Positions 22,659 through 32,486 of a DNA stretch of 64,000 nucleotides are shown in pieces. The notes beneath the pieces were generated by a model. It worked only from the letters and a program-made list of their open reading frames with translations, did not search any database and had not been told where the DNA came from. Position 1 is the first letter of the stretch. Each line of letters starts with the position of its first letter. The DNA is from Umbilicaria muhlenbergii (taxonomy: Eukaryota > Ascomycota > Lecanoromycetes > Umbilicariales > Umbilicariaceae), in contig KK106983.1 in NCBI GenBank assembly GCA_000611775.1, positions 5,213,818 to 5,277,817 on the forward strand. The letters are read 5' to 3'. The position numbers were made by a program, and so were the translations under genes.

Positions 22659-25008
22659 ATGCGACCAGCATCACCCCACCTTGAAGATGATGTCTCTGAT
22701 CCCACCATACCACACACGGTGACAACTACTTCAATAGCTTGGCTAGGAACGCAGGATGATCAAGGTCGTAGCAGCATTGGCTTGCGAAATCTCGCCGAGC
22801 GAACCCAGCGATACGATGAAGTAGCGGAAGACATTCCCCTCCGTGAGTCTTATAAAGAGTATAGTAGTGACGGAGATTTGGTCCGGCAGGGATCCAGAAC
22901 ATCTCGTCCTGGTATGCTGTCGAGGATTGGTAGCCAATTATCCATCGTCGACGGCGAGAACGCCGCGAACATAATTCAGTCAACTCCCCCTCTTCCTCCA
23001 AAGAAAGACAGACCTATCTCATGGAAGGACCTTCCACACAAAGGCCAGCTGGCTATCCTAACCATGGCACGGCTGTCAGAGCCTCTCACACAAACATCAC
23101 TGCAATCCTACATGTTCTACCAGTTAAAGTCGTTCGACCCGTCATTGCCCGATTCGACAATTTCAGAGCAAGCTGGTATGCTACAGGGAGCCTTCACAGC
23201 TGCGCAGTTCGCTACCGCTATTCTATGGGGTAGGGCCGCTGATGCAGACTGGGGTGGGAGGAAGAAAGTGATTGTTATAGGCCTGCTCGGAACGTGTATA
23301 TCTTGCATTGGCTTTGGTTTCTCCCGGACGTTCTTACAAGCGGCCCTTTTCCGGATACTGGGTGGTGTCCTCAATGGCAATGTTGGAGTCATGAGGACCA
23401 TGATATCCGAGATCATAAAGGAAAAGAAGTAAGTAAATAGCCCTCTGACGCAGGACCTAAATAAGTGGCAATTTCCAGCCGGGGACCCCTTCGACTACCT
23501 AACAACCAAGGCAAAGTTGAGGTGCATCCGGTGTGTGGAAGCAAAAGCCGTCAAGGTAATGTCTCCACACTTCGAATCCTTGTATCTCACTGTTCGTTAT
23601 TGGGGTGTTGAGAAGGTCCACCGGCTGGAAATTGCCAGTTTTTGACCTTGCGCCTGCTCTAACAGCCTGCTGGTCGTCGTTCTGACATTACCAAGGTTTC
23701 AATCCAGAGCCTTCCTTATCCTTCCAATGTGTTTTAACATCGGGGTGATCATTGGGCCGATACTTGGAGGCCTTCTTGCCGATCCCGTCAAAAGCTATCC
23801 CTCTGTTTTTGGAGAAAACTCGTTGCTTGGAGGAAAGAGCGGTGTCTGGTGGATGAAGCATTGGCCGTATGCCCCGCCGAATCTGCTAAGTGCTTTCTTC
23901 TTGTTTGCTGCTGCTGCTGTCGTCATCTTTGGTCTCGAAGAGGTATGAAGGGCCTTCGTGGAAGCTCCATAGGGTTGTATGTCAGACTGACTGTGGATAG
24001 ACGTTGATCAGTCTTAGAGGCAAGCCAGACCTTGGCCTGCGGATCGGTCATGACATTGCGAGTCTAGTACGACGCATGTTTGCGCGCGACACACACCGTT
24101 ACTCAGCTATCAGCGGCGAGGACATGCTAAATTCATCAGTCCAGAACCTATACAGTTCCACGCCCGAACCCGACGACCCCGAAGCGCACCCTCAGCATTC
24201 CCTTCATCAAACGTCCCCCCAAATCGAGATCAGGCCCACGTCTATACGAAAACTACCCCTTCGCCGCATCTGGACCCGCAACGTCATCTTCACTCTTCTC
24301 ATATTCGCAATCCTCGCCTTCCACGTCGGCACCTTTCAGAACCTTTGGTACATCTTTCTCTCCACCCCGCGTTTCGACCCTTCCCACCCAAACCCTCCCA
24401 CCCACACCTCTCAATCTCTTCCTTTCTTCTTCACTGGCGGTCTCGGTATGCCGCCTCGCACCGTGGGGTTTGCCATGTCTATTCTAGGTATCATTGGTAT
24501 CATTCTGCAGCTGTTGGTTTATCCAACCGTGAATCAAAGACTGGGGACGCTACGCAGCTACCGCTGGTTTTTATGTCTTTTTCCCATCGCATACTGCCTC
24601 GCGCCTTATCTCGCCATTGTCCCTAGCACCACATCCCCCCCTACGCAAGCCAGCGGTCCTCTCCTCTGGGCAGCTTTAGCAGGCGTGGTGTTCATCCAGG
24701 GCCTGGCAAGAACCTTTACACTTCCAGCCAATACCATCCTAGTGAACAACTGCTCGCCACATCCGAGCGTACTGGGGACAGTGCACGGGATTGCATCGAG
24801 CGTGAGTAGCGCGAGTCGGACCGTGGGACCCATAGCTGGTGGCTGGTTGTACGGACTGGGTTTGAGGAAAGGGGTTGTAGGGGGCGTGTGGTGGGGGTTG
24901 GCCGGTGTGGCAATCATGGGGCAAGTGGCAAGTGGTTGGGTCTATGAAGGGGATGGGCATGAGATTCTGTTGGAGGGAGAGGAAGAGGAAGAGAGGGAAG
25001 GGAGTTAA
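22659..25008 (+). CDS. MFS transporter, ZIFL/YCR023C type
   Basis: Three exons: 22659-23428, 23696-23942 and 24001-25008, giving 674 aa. The first intron is 267 nt (GTAAGT donor) and the second 58 nt. Junctions rebuild SEIIKEKK|FQSRAFLILPMCFNIGV and IFGLEE|TLISLRGK. The start is the ATG at 22659; a 120-residue hydrophilic N-terminus precedes about 12 hydrophobic spans. The MFS motif-A loop reads GRAADADWGGRKKV after TM2. Other family features are GGVLNGNVGVMRTM and GVIIGPILGG. A long central loop (about residues 345-410) separates the two six-helix halves. Relatives include plant zinc-induced-facilitator-like proteins and yeast YCR023C; the substrate is unknown. The large first intron carries an inverted repeat (see next). 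Confidence 0.88.
23466..23637. repeat. 172-bp inverted-repeat unit inside the first MFS intron
   Basis: The ends are perfect 17-bp inverted repeats (TGGCAATTTCCAGCCGG at 23466-23482 and its complement at 23621-23637). They extend inward by a further GGACC/GGTCC after a one-base bulge. Removing the unit would leave a 95-nt intron, the usual size here. No clear target-site duplication or coding capacity is seen. It could be a MITE-like insertion or a stem that brings the splice sites together. Confidence 0.8.
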
Positions 25009-25633
25009 GCGGAAAGACCGAGTAGATGGAAGCGGGATAGCGAGTGTTCATAGATGAGACCAATACCTCACATAGCGACCAATGACTTCCGACCTTTTAT
25101 GGTCATTCCACGCTAGCTATGAGAACTAAGTCCTTTCTTTTTCAGTCATGGTTGCAGCCGTAAAAGGCTGGAGAAGTAACTGGTCGCCATTCGGACTTTC
25201 GCATAATGCTCCTGACCAAATTTGTACTCATACATCTCACAACTGGCATCTAACGTGATGATTGGTCGTGAAGTCAAATCGGCGAACTTTTGAGTGCTGC
25301 CTCGACGTTTCCCGATGGCTGCATCACTCTCGCCCTATCACCCTTGCCACGCACACCGTTCAGACCAATGCCACCAACATGCACAATCACCGTTGGTCCA
25401 TTCGGCATCAGGCCTACGGCTTATGGGGACAATATGAAGGCTTGGCCGAGTCTTCCGTGAATCCTTGCTGCACGCGTGTGTCTTTGCCTGCCATGACGTA
25501 GGCGCACATACAGAACGCACTGCGCCTGCTCTGAACGCGTTGCCCTTCCTCTTGCTTCAGAAGTTATACCTGTTCGATGGCCCTTTGAAGAATAGAATTC
25601 ATTGTACATCATAACGTCTAGTACTGAACAGTC
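25009..25633. other. Intergenic, tandem genes
   Basis: Contains the MFS 3' end and the promoter of the following proline-rich protein gene. No gene, RNA or repeat is recognised. Confidence 0.5.
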
Positions 25634-27226
25634 ATGAATCCTAGTCACGACCAGCAGTCTGGCTACCAGGCTAACCCTAATACCAACCAGCAGCACGGAG
25701 GGACTGGGACTGGTACACAACATGATGCGGTATCTTCAGGACAGCAACATCAACCACAGCCAAATCAGCCGTATCAACCGTCACAATATCAAGGGCAAAC
25801 TGGCTCACATCCAGCCGAAGCTCCTCTAGAATACGGGGCACCTTATGAAGGCTTCGGCCTTGCTCCTCCGTCTGGGACTACTCCAGCGCCTACAATTCCT
25901 CAACCTTCTCAACAGATGAGCGGGGGAGTGACCTATTATCCTCCTCCTCCTCCTCTTCCTCCTCGTCAAGCACAGGGTGACTACAACCCTCCCCCAGAAA
26001 AAGCGACTCACGGCGCGGCCACGTTTCCCCCTCCTCCCCAACAGTCGGGGTCTTACAACCCCGGCGACTACTCTCAGCTCGGTAGCCAAGGCAATCACAC
26101 CCATCCACCGCCTTATGGCCAAGACCTGTCCCAAGGCTACGGCGACGACGATCTGTCAAACCCCATCCACTACACGCGCGACCCGCACAAACTCATTGCC
26201 TACCTCGTCCCCTTCCCCAAGCCGCAAATCCACGGCGTCGACCCCTCCAGCATCCCCGAACGATTCTTAATCTATACGCCACCCCCACCACCTCTCTCTA
26301 AACCAGCCGAAGGCGAAAAAGAAGGCAAAGTGCACAAAGTGCAACGCAAATGGCAAGAAGAAGTGCGCGAGGCCAAAACCAGCACCGCCAAAACCGCCAG
26401 CTGGAAAGGCGTCAAAAGCAAAGTCACCAAAGGCATCAGCCACGCCATGGACCTAACCAAGAGTTCCAACATCGACTTCCTAAACCGCATCCCCGGCACC
26501 GAAAAGGAACCCCAGCATCCTGACCCTCACGCCCACGACGGCGTCATCGAAGACACCACCACGCACCGCACCGTCGGCCTCTCGGAAATGGTCCTCATCT
26601 ACCCCCCTTCCTTCCCCGGCACCGAAACCCAAGTCCGCGCCGAATTCATCAACTCCATGCTCCGCTCCAAGTCCAAAGCCCAACGCGACGCCATCATCGC
26701 GACGGGCTTACTGCCCGTCTCAGCTGCCATCGACCTCCTCGCCACGGTCGTCTGGCCCTTTGGTGGTCTCCTTGAAATCGATAGCGTCTGGGCCTACTCG
26801 TCGATCCGGGGCGCCAAAGCCGCGAGGAGCGTCACTAAACGCCTTACTTCTTCCAGCTCCACAGACGCTCACGCATCCAACAACGACACTCTCTCCGACA
26901 ACGACACCCTCCGCCTGACCTTCCGCTCCTCCCCGCGCATCGAACTCCTCCACCGCTACCTCACCGCCCGCTGCGCCGAGCGCGACGCCGCCATCTTCGG
27001 CGCGGCCAAGTCCCCGGGGCCGACGCCGACGGAATCGGAGGTGCTGGAGGCGATTGGGTGGGCGCCGGCGCACAGTGGAGGGGCGACGGGGAATTGGGAG
27101 GACGAGCGGTGGGAGGTGGTGGAGGTGAAGGAGGATTTGAGGAATGTGATGGGCAAGGGGGCGAAGGAGTGGGTGGGATGGTGTAAGGGGTTTGCGAAGG
27201 ATCCGGAGAAGGCGGTGAAGAAGTAG
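25634..27226 (+). CDS. Unrecognised protein with Pro/Gln-rich N-terminus and folded C-terminal domain
   Basis: Intronless, 530 aa, with a clear ATG. Residues 1-180 are low-complexity (Q, P, G, Y, H; YYPPPPPLPPRQ). From about 180 the sequence looks folded: HYTRDPHKLIAYLVPFPKP, then RFLIYTPPPPP, a Lys/Glu-rich helical stretch (HKVQRKWQEEVREAK), IDFLNRIPGTE, and EMVLIYPPSFPGTE. A hydrophobic segment follows (IIATGLLPVSAAIDLLATVV, about 357-376, then WPFGGLLEIDSVWAYSSI). It ends GWCKGFAKDPEKAVKK. I do not recognise a named family. The folded part does not look like a chance frame, and similar conserved fungal hypotheticals probably exist. Codon use shifts from C-rich to G-rich near 27010. Confidence 0.8.
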   Translation: MNPSHDQQSGYQANPNTNQQHGGTGTGTQHDAVSSGQQHQPQPNQPYQPSQYQGQTGSHPAEAPLEYGAPYEGFGLAPPSGTTPAPTIPQPSQQMSGGVTYYPPPPPLPPRQAQGDYNPPPEKATHGAATFPPPPQQSGSYNPGDYSQLGSQGNHTHPPPYGQDLSQGYGDDDLSNPIHYTRDPHKLIAYLVPFPKPQIHGVDPSSIPERFLIYTPPPPPLSKPAEGEKEGKVHKVQRKWQEEVREAKTSTAKTASWKGVKSKVTKGISHAMDLTKSSNIDFLNRIPGTEKEPQHPDPHAHDGVIEDTTTHRTVGLSEMVLIYPPSFPGTETQVRAEFINSMLRSKSKAQRDAIIATGLLPVSAAIDLLATVVWPFGGLLEIDSVWAYSSIRGAKAARSVTKRLTSSSSTDAHASNNDTLSDNDTLRLTFRSSPRIELLHRYLTARCAERDAAIFGAAKSPGPTPTESEVLEAIGWAPAHSGGATGNWEDERWEVVEVKEDLRNVMGKGAKEWVGWCKGFAKDPEKAVKK

Positions 27227-27982
27227 TGGTGGGAACCCCCTGGGGGGGCGGGGGTGGGTGAGGGAGAAAGGGCGGTGAGTGAGGTGGTTGTGGGATGGAT
27301 GGAATGGATGGAATGGCTCTGAAACGATTATGATGGGACCGTGTTTGGCGGGAAGGGGTAGAGCTCTTAGAATTCTTAGGTTGAATAAGGGGGATTACGA
27401 GGCGATTGGCTTGATGAAATGATGATGAAACGAATGTGATGGAGGATGTTTGCGGGAAATGGGTAGAGCTCTTAGAACTCTTAAAATTCTTTGAATCGTA
27501 AATCCTATACCTCTTAGAGCTCTTTAAACTCTTAGAACCTAAATGTCACATTTTTTTAAGGACTCTTAATGTTCTCAGGGCTTAAAGAGCTTCGAAGGCC
27601 CTTATCATTCCAAGAACTCTAAGAACCGTTGCGAATTCATCAAGGGAGACAGCTCTGAAGGACAGACAGATAGACTTCAATCTCAATGTCAAAAAAAAAT
27701 CTCCTTACGCAGGCAATCAAATTCAACGTCAAACAATCGCATGATTTTGAAACAGATGTAGTGGGTGAAACGAATAGCCATGTCTTGGAAACCTCGGACA
27801 CGGCCTCAGAGAGTCCACACATAATCTCGGAACACAGGCGCAAATGGGAAGGCAAGTGGAGAATGGAGTTTGCCTTCCACAATCATGCCTCGAAGGCACA
27901 GCACCGATCCCACGCAAGCATGCAAACAAACCCATAGATAGTGACAGTCGAATAATTGATCAATTATGCATGAACATTCAAA
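27227..27982. other. Convergent intergenic region with degenerate repeats
   Basis: Lies between the 3' ends of the proline-rich protein gene (+) and BUD27 (-). Begins with a G-run and GGAATGGAT microsatellite (27290-27316), then the repeat family listed next. No coding feature is recognised. Confidence 0.5.
27321..27539. repeat. Diverged direct repeat with AGAGCTCTTAGAAYTCTTA core
   Basis: A ~58-bp unit at 27321-27378 recurs at 27427-27483, sharing GAAACGA, GATGGGA/GATGGAG, GCGGGAA and the core TAGAGCTCTTAGAA. A third partial core is at 27511-27539. The core is made of overlapping palindromes (AGAGCTCT, GAATTC). Confidence 0.7.
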
Positions 27983-30202
27983 CTACTTCCCTAACCTAGC
28001 TAACCTCGCTGCCTTGAACCTACTGACTTTCCTCTCTCCGCCTTCCTCCTCTGTCAGCGGCACACGCTCTTCTTCCTCCGCCTTGGGCATGAATCCGCCG
28101 TCCCGCTGGATGATCCGGTTCCGCATCTTATGGTACTCGACCGCCACTTCCTGATGCATGAGAGCGGGGTCGAACTCGTTGGGCTCCGGCACGTCGACGT
28201 TGTTGCTGATCGTGGGTCGTTCGATCAGGGTTTCTGCGAGTGTTTTGCCAACTGGACCTTCTGGTGCTTGGCGGGTCCGATCTTCGTCGGTGAAGGTGAT
28301 GGGGCCGCTGAAGGGCTTGGGCTTGGATGGTGTGGCGGGGGCTAGCTGCGGAGAAGGAGAACCCGTGAGTACTTTTCTCTCCCGAATATCTCCGCTCAGG
28401 GGTCCATTGGCTACGACGTTTGTCGGAGCCGAGGATGGTGAGGGTTTGCTGTTCTGGCTCGTAACCACTGCTGCGGTACGGCTGCTCTTGAATCTAGAAA
28501 TCTTCTTGCCATTCTTAGGAGCAGGAGTGGCTTCGCCACTGGGGGGGGCTCGTTCAATGACTGCCTCATGAACTGGAGGTGCTGTAGGTCCGGATGTCGA
28601 AACGTTTGTGGGCTCTTGGATTGGTGGTGGTGAAACATCCAATTCGTCTGCGAAGCGAACTCCTTTCTTGCTAGGCGCTTTTGTGTTCGAAGGCCGTGAC
28701 TTTCCGGAAAGCATCTTATCGCCGGTTGGCTTCTCGAGATCATCCAGATTCTCGGGGAATTTTGGTCCTACGTTTTGCATGACTTTAGCGTTTAGTTTTC
28801 TCTCCAAATCCTGCATCTCTCGAAGATAGTCATCACTAAGCACTCGCCGTGTCGTCCTCCCGAACGCATCTTCCTCTTCATCTGCACTGCTTGTATATTG
28901 CTCATCTCCGTCCTCCTCTGAGGAATACGATGTTTGACTGCCGCTTTCGTCTAGGTCGATTTCGGCGACGACAGCACCAATCTCATTCATACTATATTGT
29001 AGCATCTGCCGCCGCAAAGCAGCATCTTCCAGAGATTCGTCTGTCGGGATGATCGGAGGTGAACTGTCTTCCTCTATAGAGTCCGAAGTTGCATCGAAAA
29101 CGTGCTCTGTACTATAAATGCGCTTCACAGGCCTAGCTAATCGAGTTTCGTCCACATTAGCCTCACTGGACAGGGTAGTGTCTGCGACCATCGGTTCTGC
29201 ATCTTTGGTGTCGTCTGCGAAGGTTACACTGTTCTTCCGGCGACTTTGTGGCCGTGCAGGGGCCGCTGGCTCGGGACTCATCGCGAGGGAAGTTTGATCT
29301 TCCACTGTATCTGTGTGATGTGGCGCGGCTACTGCGTCCAAAGGTTTGGCTTGATTGCTCTGCAGCTCCATAGAGGCTGCTTCTTGTGGTAGTGTTTTCT
29401 TTGCATCGTCTATTCCTAGCATCGCTGCTGTTTGCGAGGGTGGGAACTCCTCCAAGCCAGCATTCCGTAAAGCATCTGCCACCTGCGATGCCGCCTCGCC
29501 TGGTCTCGTAGTCGAGCTCGCTGTAAATTGGTCAGGAGAGACTACTGTAAGTCAAAAAGGTTTGTGTTCATACAAATCACATTTCCTTCCTCGTCTAACT
29601 CTTCGAGAATCTCCGTGATTGGTAGACCTTCAGCGTTGTGTAACATAGGCTGACTTTGAACTTTCAGAGCGCTGAGCTGCTCTTCTGCTTTTTCCAACCG
29701 CCTTGAAACCGTTTTGACATTCTCGAGGACGTCTTGAAATACTTAGCCTTCGCAAAGAGACGGATATAGATATATACTGTAGACCTACAATCATTCCGCC
29801 TGGTCAACAAACCGACGATCTGCTGGCTGTCACGCGATTTGCCTTGTGCGTCTTTAAATAGAGACTTGATCTCTGGAAGGGCTTAGTATTGGGTTCCGGC
29901 TCTGGTGTATGTGCTGCCTACCCTTGTCGTTCAATAAGGAACCCCCAAAGTCTGCTCCTACTTCTTCCTGGTCCATGCAATTAGCCCACATAATTGCTGG
30001 CTTGTACGTATGACAGAGGCTACTCTACCAGCTCATCCGGCGTATGTTCCTCTCCAAGGGCCATGATTTCCTCCTTCAGCCCCTCATACTCGGCCTCCCA
30101 GGTCTGCCAGTATTGCAACGATTTGCGGAGCCCGGCTACATTTTCCTCGAGTTGCACACGCTGGCTTTCAAGATCTGTAAAGTTGATACTTGGATCTGCC
30201 AT
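27983..30202 (-). CDS. BUD27: BUD27/URI1-type unconventional prefoldin
   Basis: Five exons on the minus strand: 30029-30202, 29922-29967, 29789-29872, 29574-29732 and 27983-29520 (introns 49-61 nt), giving 666 aa. The first four exons code a prefoldin-alpha coiled coil: LESQRVQLEENVAGLRKSLQ, EEVGADFGGSLLNDK|EIKSLF, TRRNDY|VLENVKTVSRRLEKA and PITEILEELDEEGNVI. The start was placed at the ATG with A at -3; another ATG lies 9 bases upstream. The C-terminal half is acidic and disordered, with AFGRTTRRVLSDDYLREMQ and the terminal VAVEYHKMRNRIIQRDGG block (DUF3835-like). URI/Bud27 helps assemble RNA polymerases in the cytoplasm and links TOR signalling to transcription. It shares a short promoter with TFB3. 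Confidence 0.88.
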
Positions 30203-30434
30203 GATGACCATACAGTCATAAAAATCTAGGCAGCCACGAGGGTGAAAATAATGGTGTTGTAAAAACTGGTGTACTGAAAAGGAGGCTGAGGAGGCTTAAC
30301 CCCAGATTTTGAAGGCCACGCTAAAGAACCTAAGGTCTAATTTGTCAGCCCTACACTCTAGATGCGTACGGGTAGAGGTACAACCCACCCTCCTTGGCAG
30401 TTGTACAACCGCAGGACTGCTCTTGAACCTCACC
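30203..30434. promoter_or_regulatory. Bidirectional promoter, BUD27 and TFB3
   Basis: Only 232 bp separate the two start codons, so both transcripts must start within this stretch. Two transcription-machinery genes sharing it suggests possible co-expression, but this is inference. Confidence 0.6.
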
Positions 30435-31695
30435 ATGTCTCGCCTCGCTCAGCGCAACGGGGCGTCTCGCGGTCCAGGCGAAGAGGATGGTGAGCTTCAT
30501 ACCCAGCTCCACACCCTTCGCCTTTCCTCACCTCCCTCTCAAGCCCCTGCTAACGCGGCGTCTGCATCTCCAGACATTTGCCCAGTATGCAAATCGTCCC
30601 GCTACCTGAACCCAAACATGCGGTTCCTGGTGAACCCCGAATGCTACCACAAGATGTGTGAATCCTGCGTCGACCGCATCTTCTCACAAGGACCGGCTCC
30701 TTGCCCCGTTGCAGGATGTGGAAGGACGTTGCGGAAGCAGAGATTCAGGAAACAGACATTCGGGGACATCCATATCGAGCGGGAAGTGGACATCAGGCGG
30801 CGAGTAGCTCAAGTGTATGCTTCCCTTCTACATTTCCAGCCACACCGCTAATCTCCCTTCCCCCAGCTTCAACCGCCGGCAAGACGAATTCACCACCCTC
30901 CTAGACTACAACAACTACCTCGAAGAAGTCGAAACCCTAACCTTCAACCTCCTAAACCGCATCGACCTCCCCGCCACCGAAGCCGCCCTTGCCTCCCACG
31001 CCGCCCAAAACGCCTCTTCCATCTCCCGCAACGCCTCCCTCCAAACCCAAGAATCCGCATCCCTCGAAGCCCGACAAGCGTACGAAAAAGAACAAGCGCG
31101 CCTCCGCCGAGAAGCGGCCCGGAGAGAAGAAGACGACGAAAGGCGTGAGATAGAAGAAGGCAAGAAAGAAATCCTCAACCGCCTAGCCACCACCACCGGC
31201 GACCCCGACGCCATCGCGCGAGAAGGCCAAAAAGTCATCCTAAAAAAAAGCACCGCGCGCCGAACAGCCGCGGAAAAGGCCCGCCAGCAGCAATCGCAGT
31301 CGTCAGACCCCTTCAGCAACCCCGATAACGGCGCCTCCTCCTCCTCTTTCACCATCAAAGGGCTGAAACCGACCGTGGTGGCCGAGCCGGAAAAGCCGTA
31401 CGATCCCTTCGGCGGTGTGCAAGAGAAGCGGGATTACTATGTACTACAAGATTATTACGAGCACCCGTGGCTGGACAATGCGAGGACGGATCCGCAGATC
31501 ACGGCGGGGGGTTACAACGTTCATGAGTACTATGCGAGGACGATGCTAGAAGCTTTTGCCGGGCTGGGCTGTTTTATAGAAGCGGAAATTGCAGGCAGGG
31601 ATATGCCGGCCGATAAGTCAGTAGCTACGGCTGCAGCGGCAGCTGCTGCTGGGGGAGGTGGTGATGGGGTTGGACCTGGCGGCGATGTGCTATAG
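30435..31695 (+). CDS. TFB3: TFB3/MAT1, TFIIH CDK-activating-kinase assembly factor
   Basis: Two exons, 30435-30814 and 30867-31695 (52-nt intron, donor GTATGC), giving 402 aa. The junction rebuilds RRRVAQV|FNRRQDEF. An N-terminal RING finger is visible: C49-x2-C52, C70-x-H72-x2-C75-x2-C78 and C90-x4-C95, followed by LRKQRFRKQTFGDIHIEREV. A long charged helix (EKEQARLRREAARREEDDER) and a C-terminal hydrophobic region (HEYYARTMLEAFAGLGCFIE) complete the MAT1 layout. The protein bridges the Kin28/Ccl1 kinase to core TFIIH and is needed for RNA polymerase II CTD phosphorylation and repair. A poly-Ala/Gly tail ends it. The start ATG has a good ACCATGT context. Confidence 0.95.
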
Positions 31696-32486
31696 ATGGC
31701 TGGGATTTTGGGATTTTATTGGTGCATAGCGATGGCGTCGAGATCACTTGATTGATATACCCACTAGAATATTGCCCATGTTTTTGCACAGGAATTATGA
31801 AACGACGATTTTCTATTGACGTCGATGGAAGCTTTTGATCTCTATACAAAAAAACGCCGTCAAGTGCCCAAAACGCCCAAGGTCCCTCAGAAGTGTCGTG
31901 TCCAAGTCATGAAAATGCAGTAGGCATCTCTCTCTGCAAAAGTAGCCTCCGAATGCTGAAGGCATCTCGTTCCGCAATAGTACTCCAGTTGCAACTCCAA
32001 AGCCACCACAAAAAAAAGAATGAAAATCCCTACCCTGCGTTCAGCATTGAAGAAAACGATGTCGGATGATCCACCCAGGCGCATTGCCCTCGATTCACCG
32101 ACCCATTGAACAGAAGCTCAACTCGTAGACATGCACCGAGGTCAGTCAAATACGAGGATCTCCCGCCCAGTAGCCGAAGTCTCATCGAGGAAATGTTGTT
32201 TGCCTTTCCGCCCCTGCGAACTCAACCAGTGGACATGCACCGAAGTCAGTCAACACCAGGAGTTCTGCAGGAGAGCAGGAAGACAGGAAAGTAAAGTCAG
32301 GAGAGGGTGTACATGTAGAAGAGGTGGAAGTAAGGGTAGGACAGGTGTAAGTGTGTGTAGAACGCAGGGTAACAGGAAGAAATGTGAAGTGGACAAGAAG
32401 CAAAAATCCACGTAAAAGACCAAACCCACAACGCCGCGCTTGCTTTTCTGCAAGAATACGATCCGATAAAAGAAGCCAAGGACTAC
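31696..32486. other. Convergent intergenic region with a 25-bp direct repeat
   Basis: Lies between the ends of TFB3 (+) and the PPC89-like gene (-). A 25-bp sequence containing GACATGCACCGARGTCAGTC occurs at 32125-32149 and 32229-32253 with two differences. Otherwise nothing is recognised. Confidence 0.5.

Noticed and set aside
23429-23695. A snoRNA hosted in the long MFS intron
   Set aside because: CTGA strings exist but no RTGATGA box C or H/ACA layout is visible; the inverted repeat explains the extra length better.
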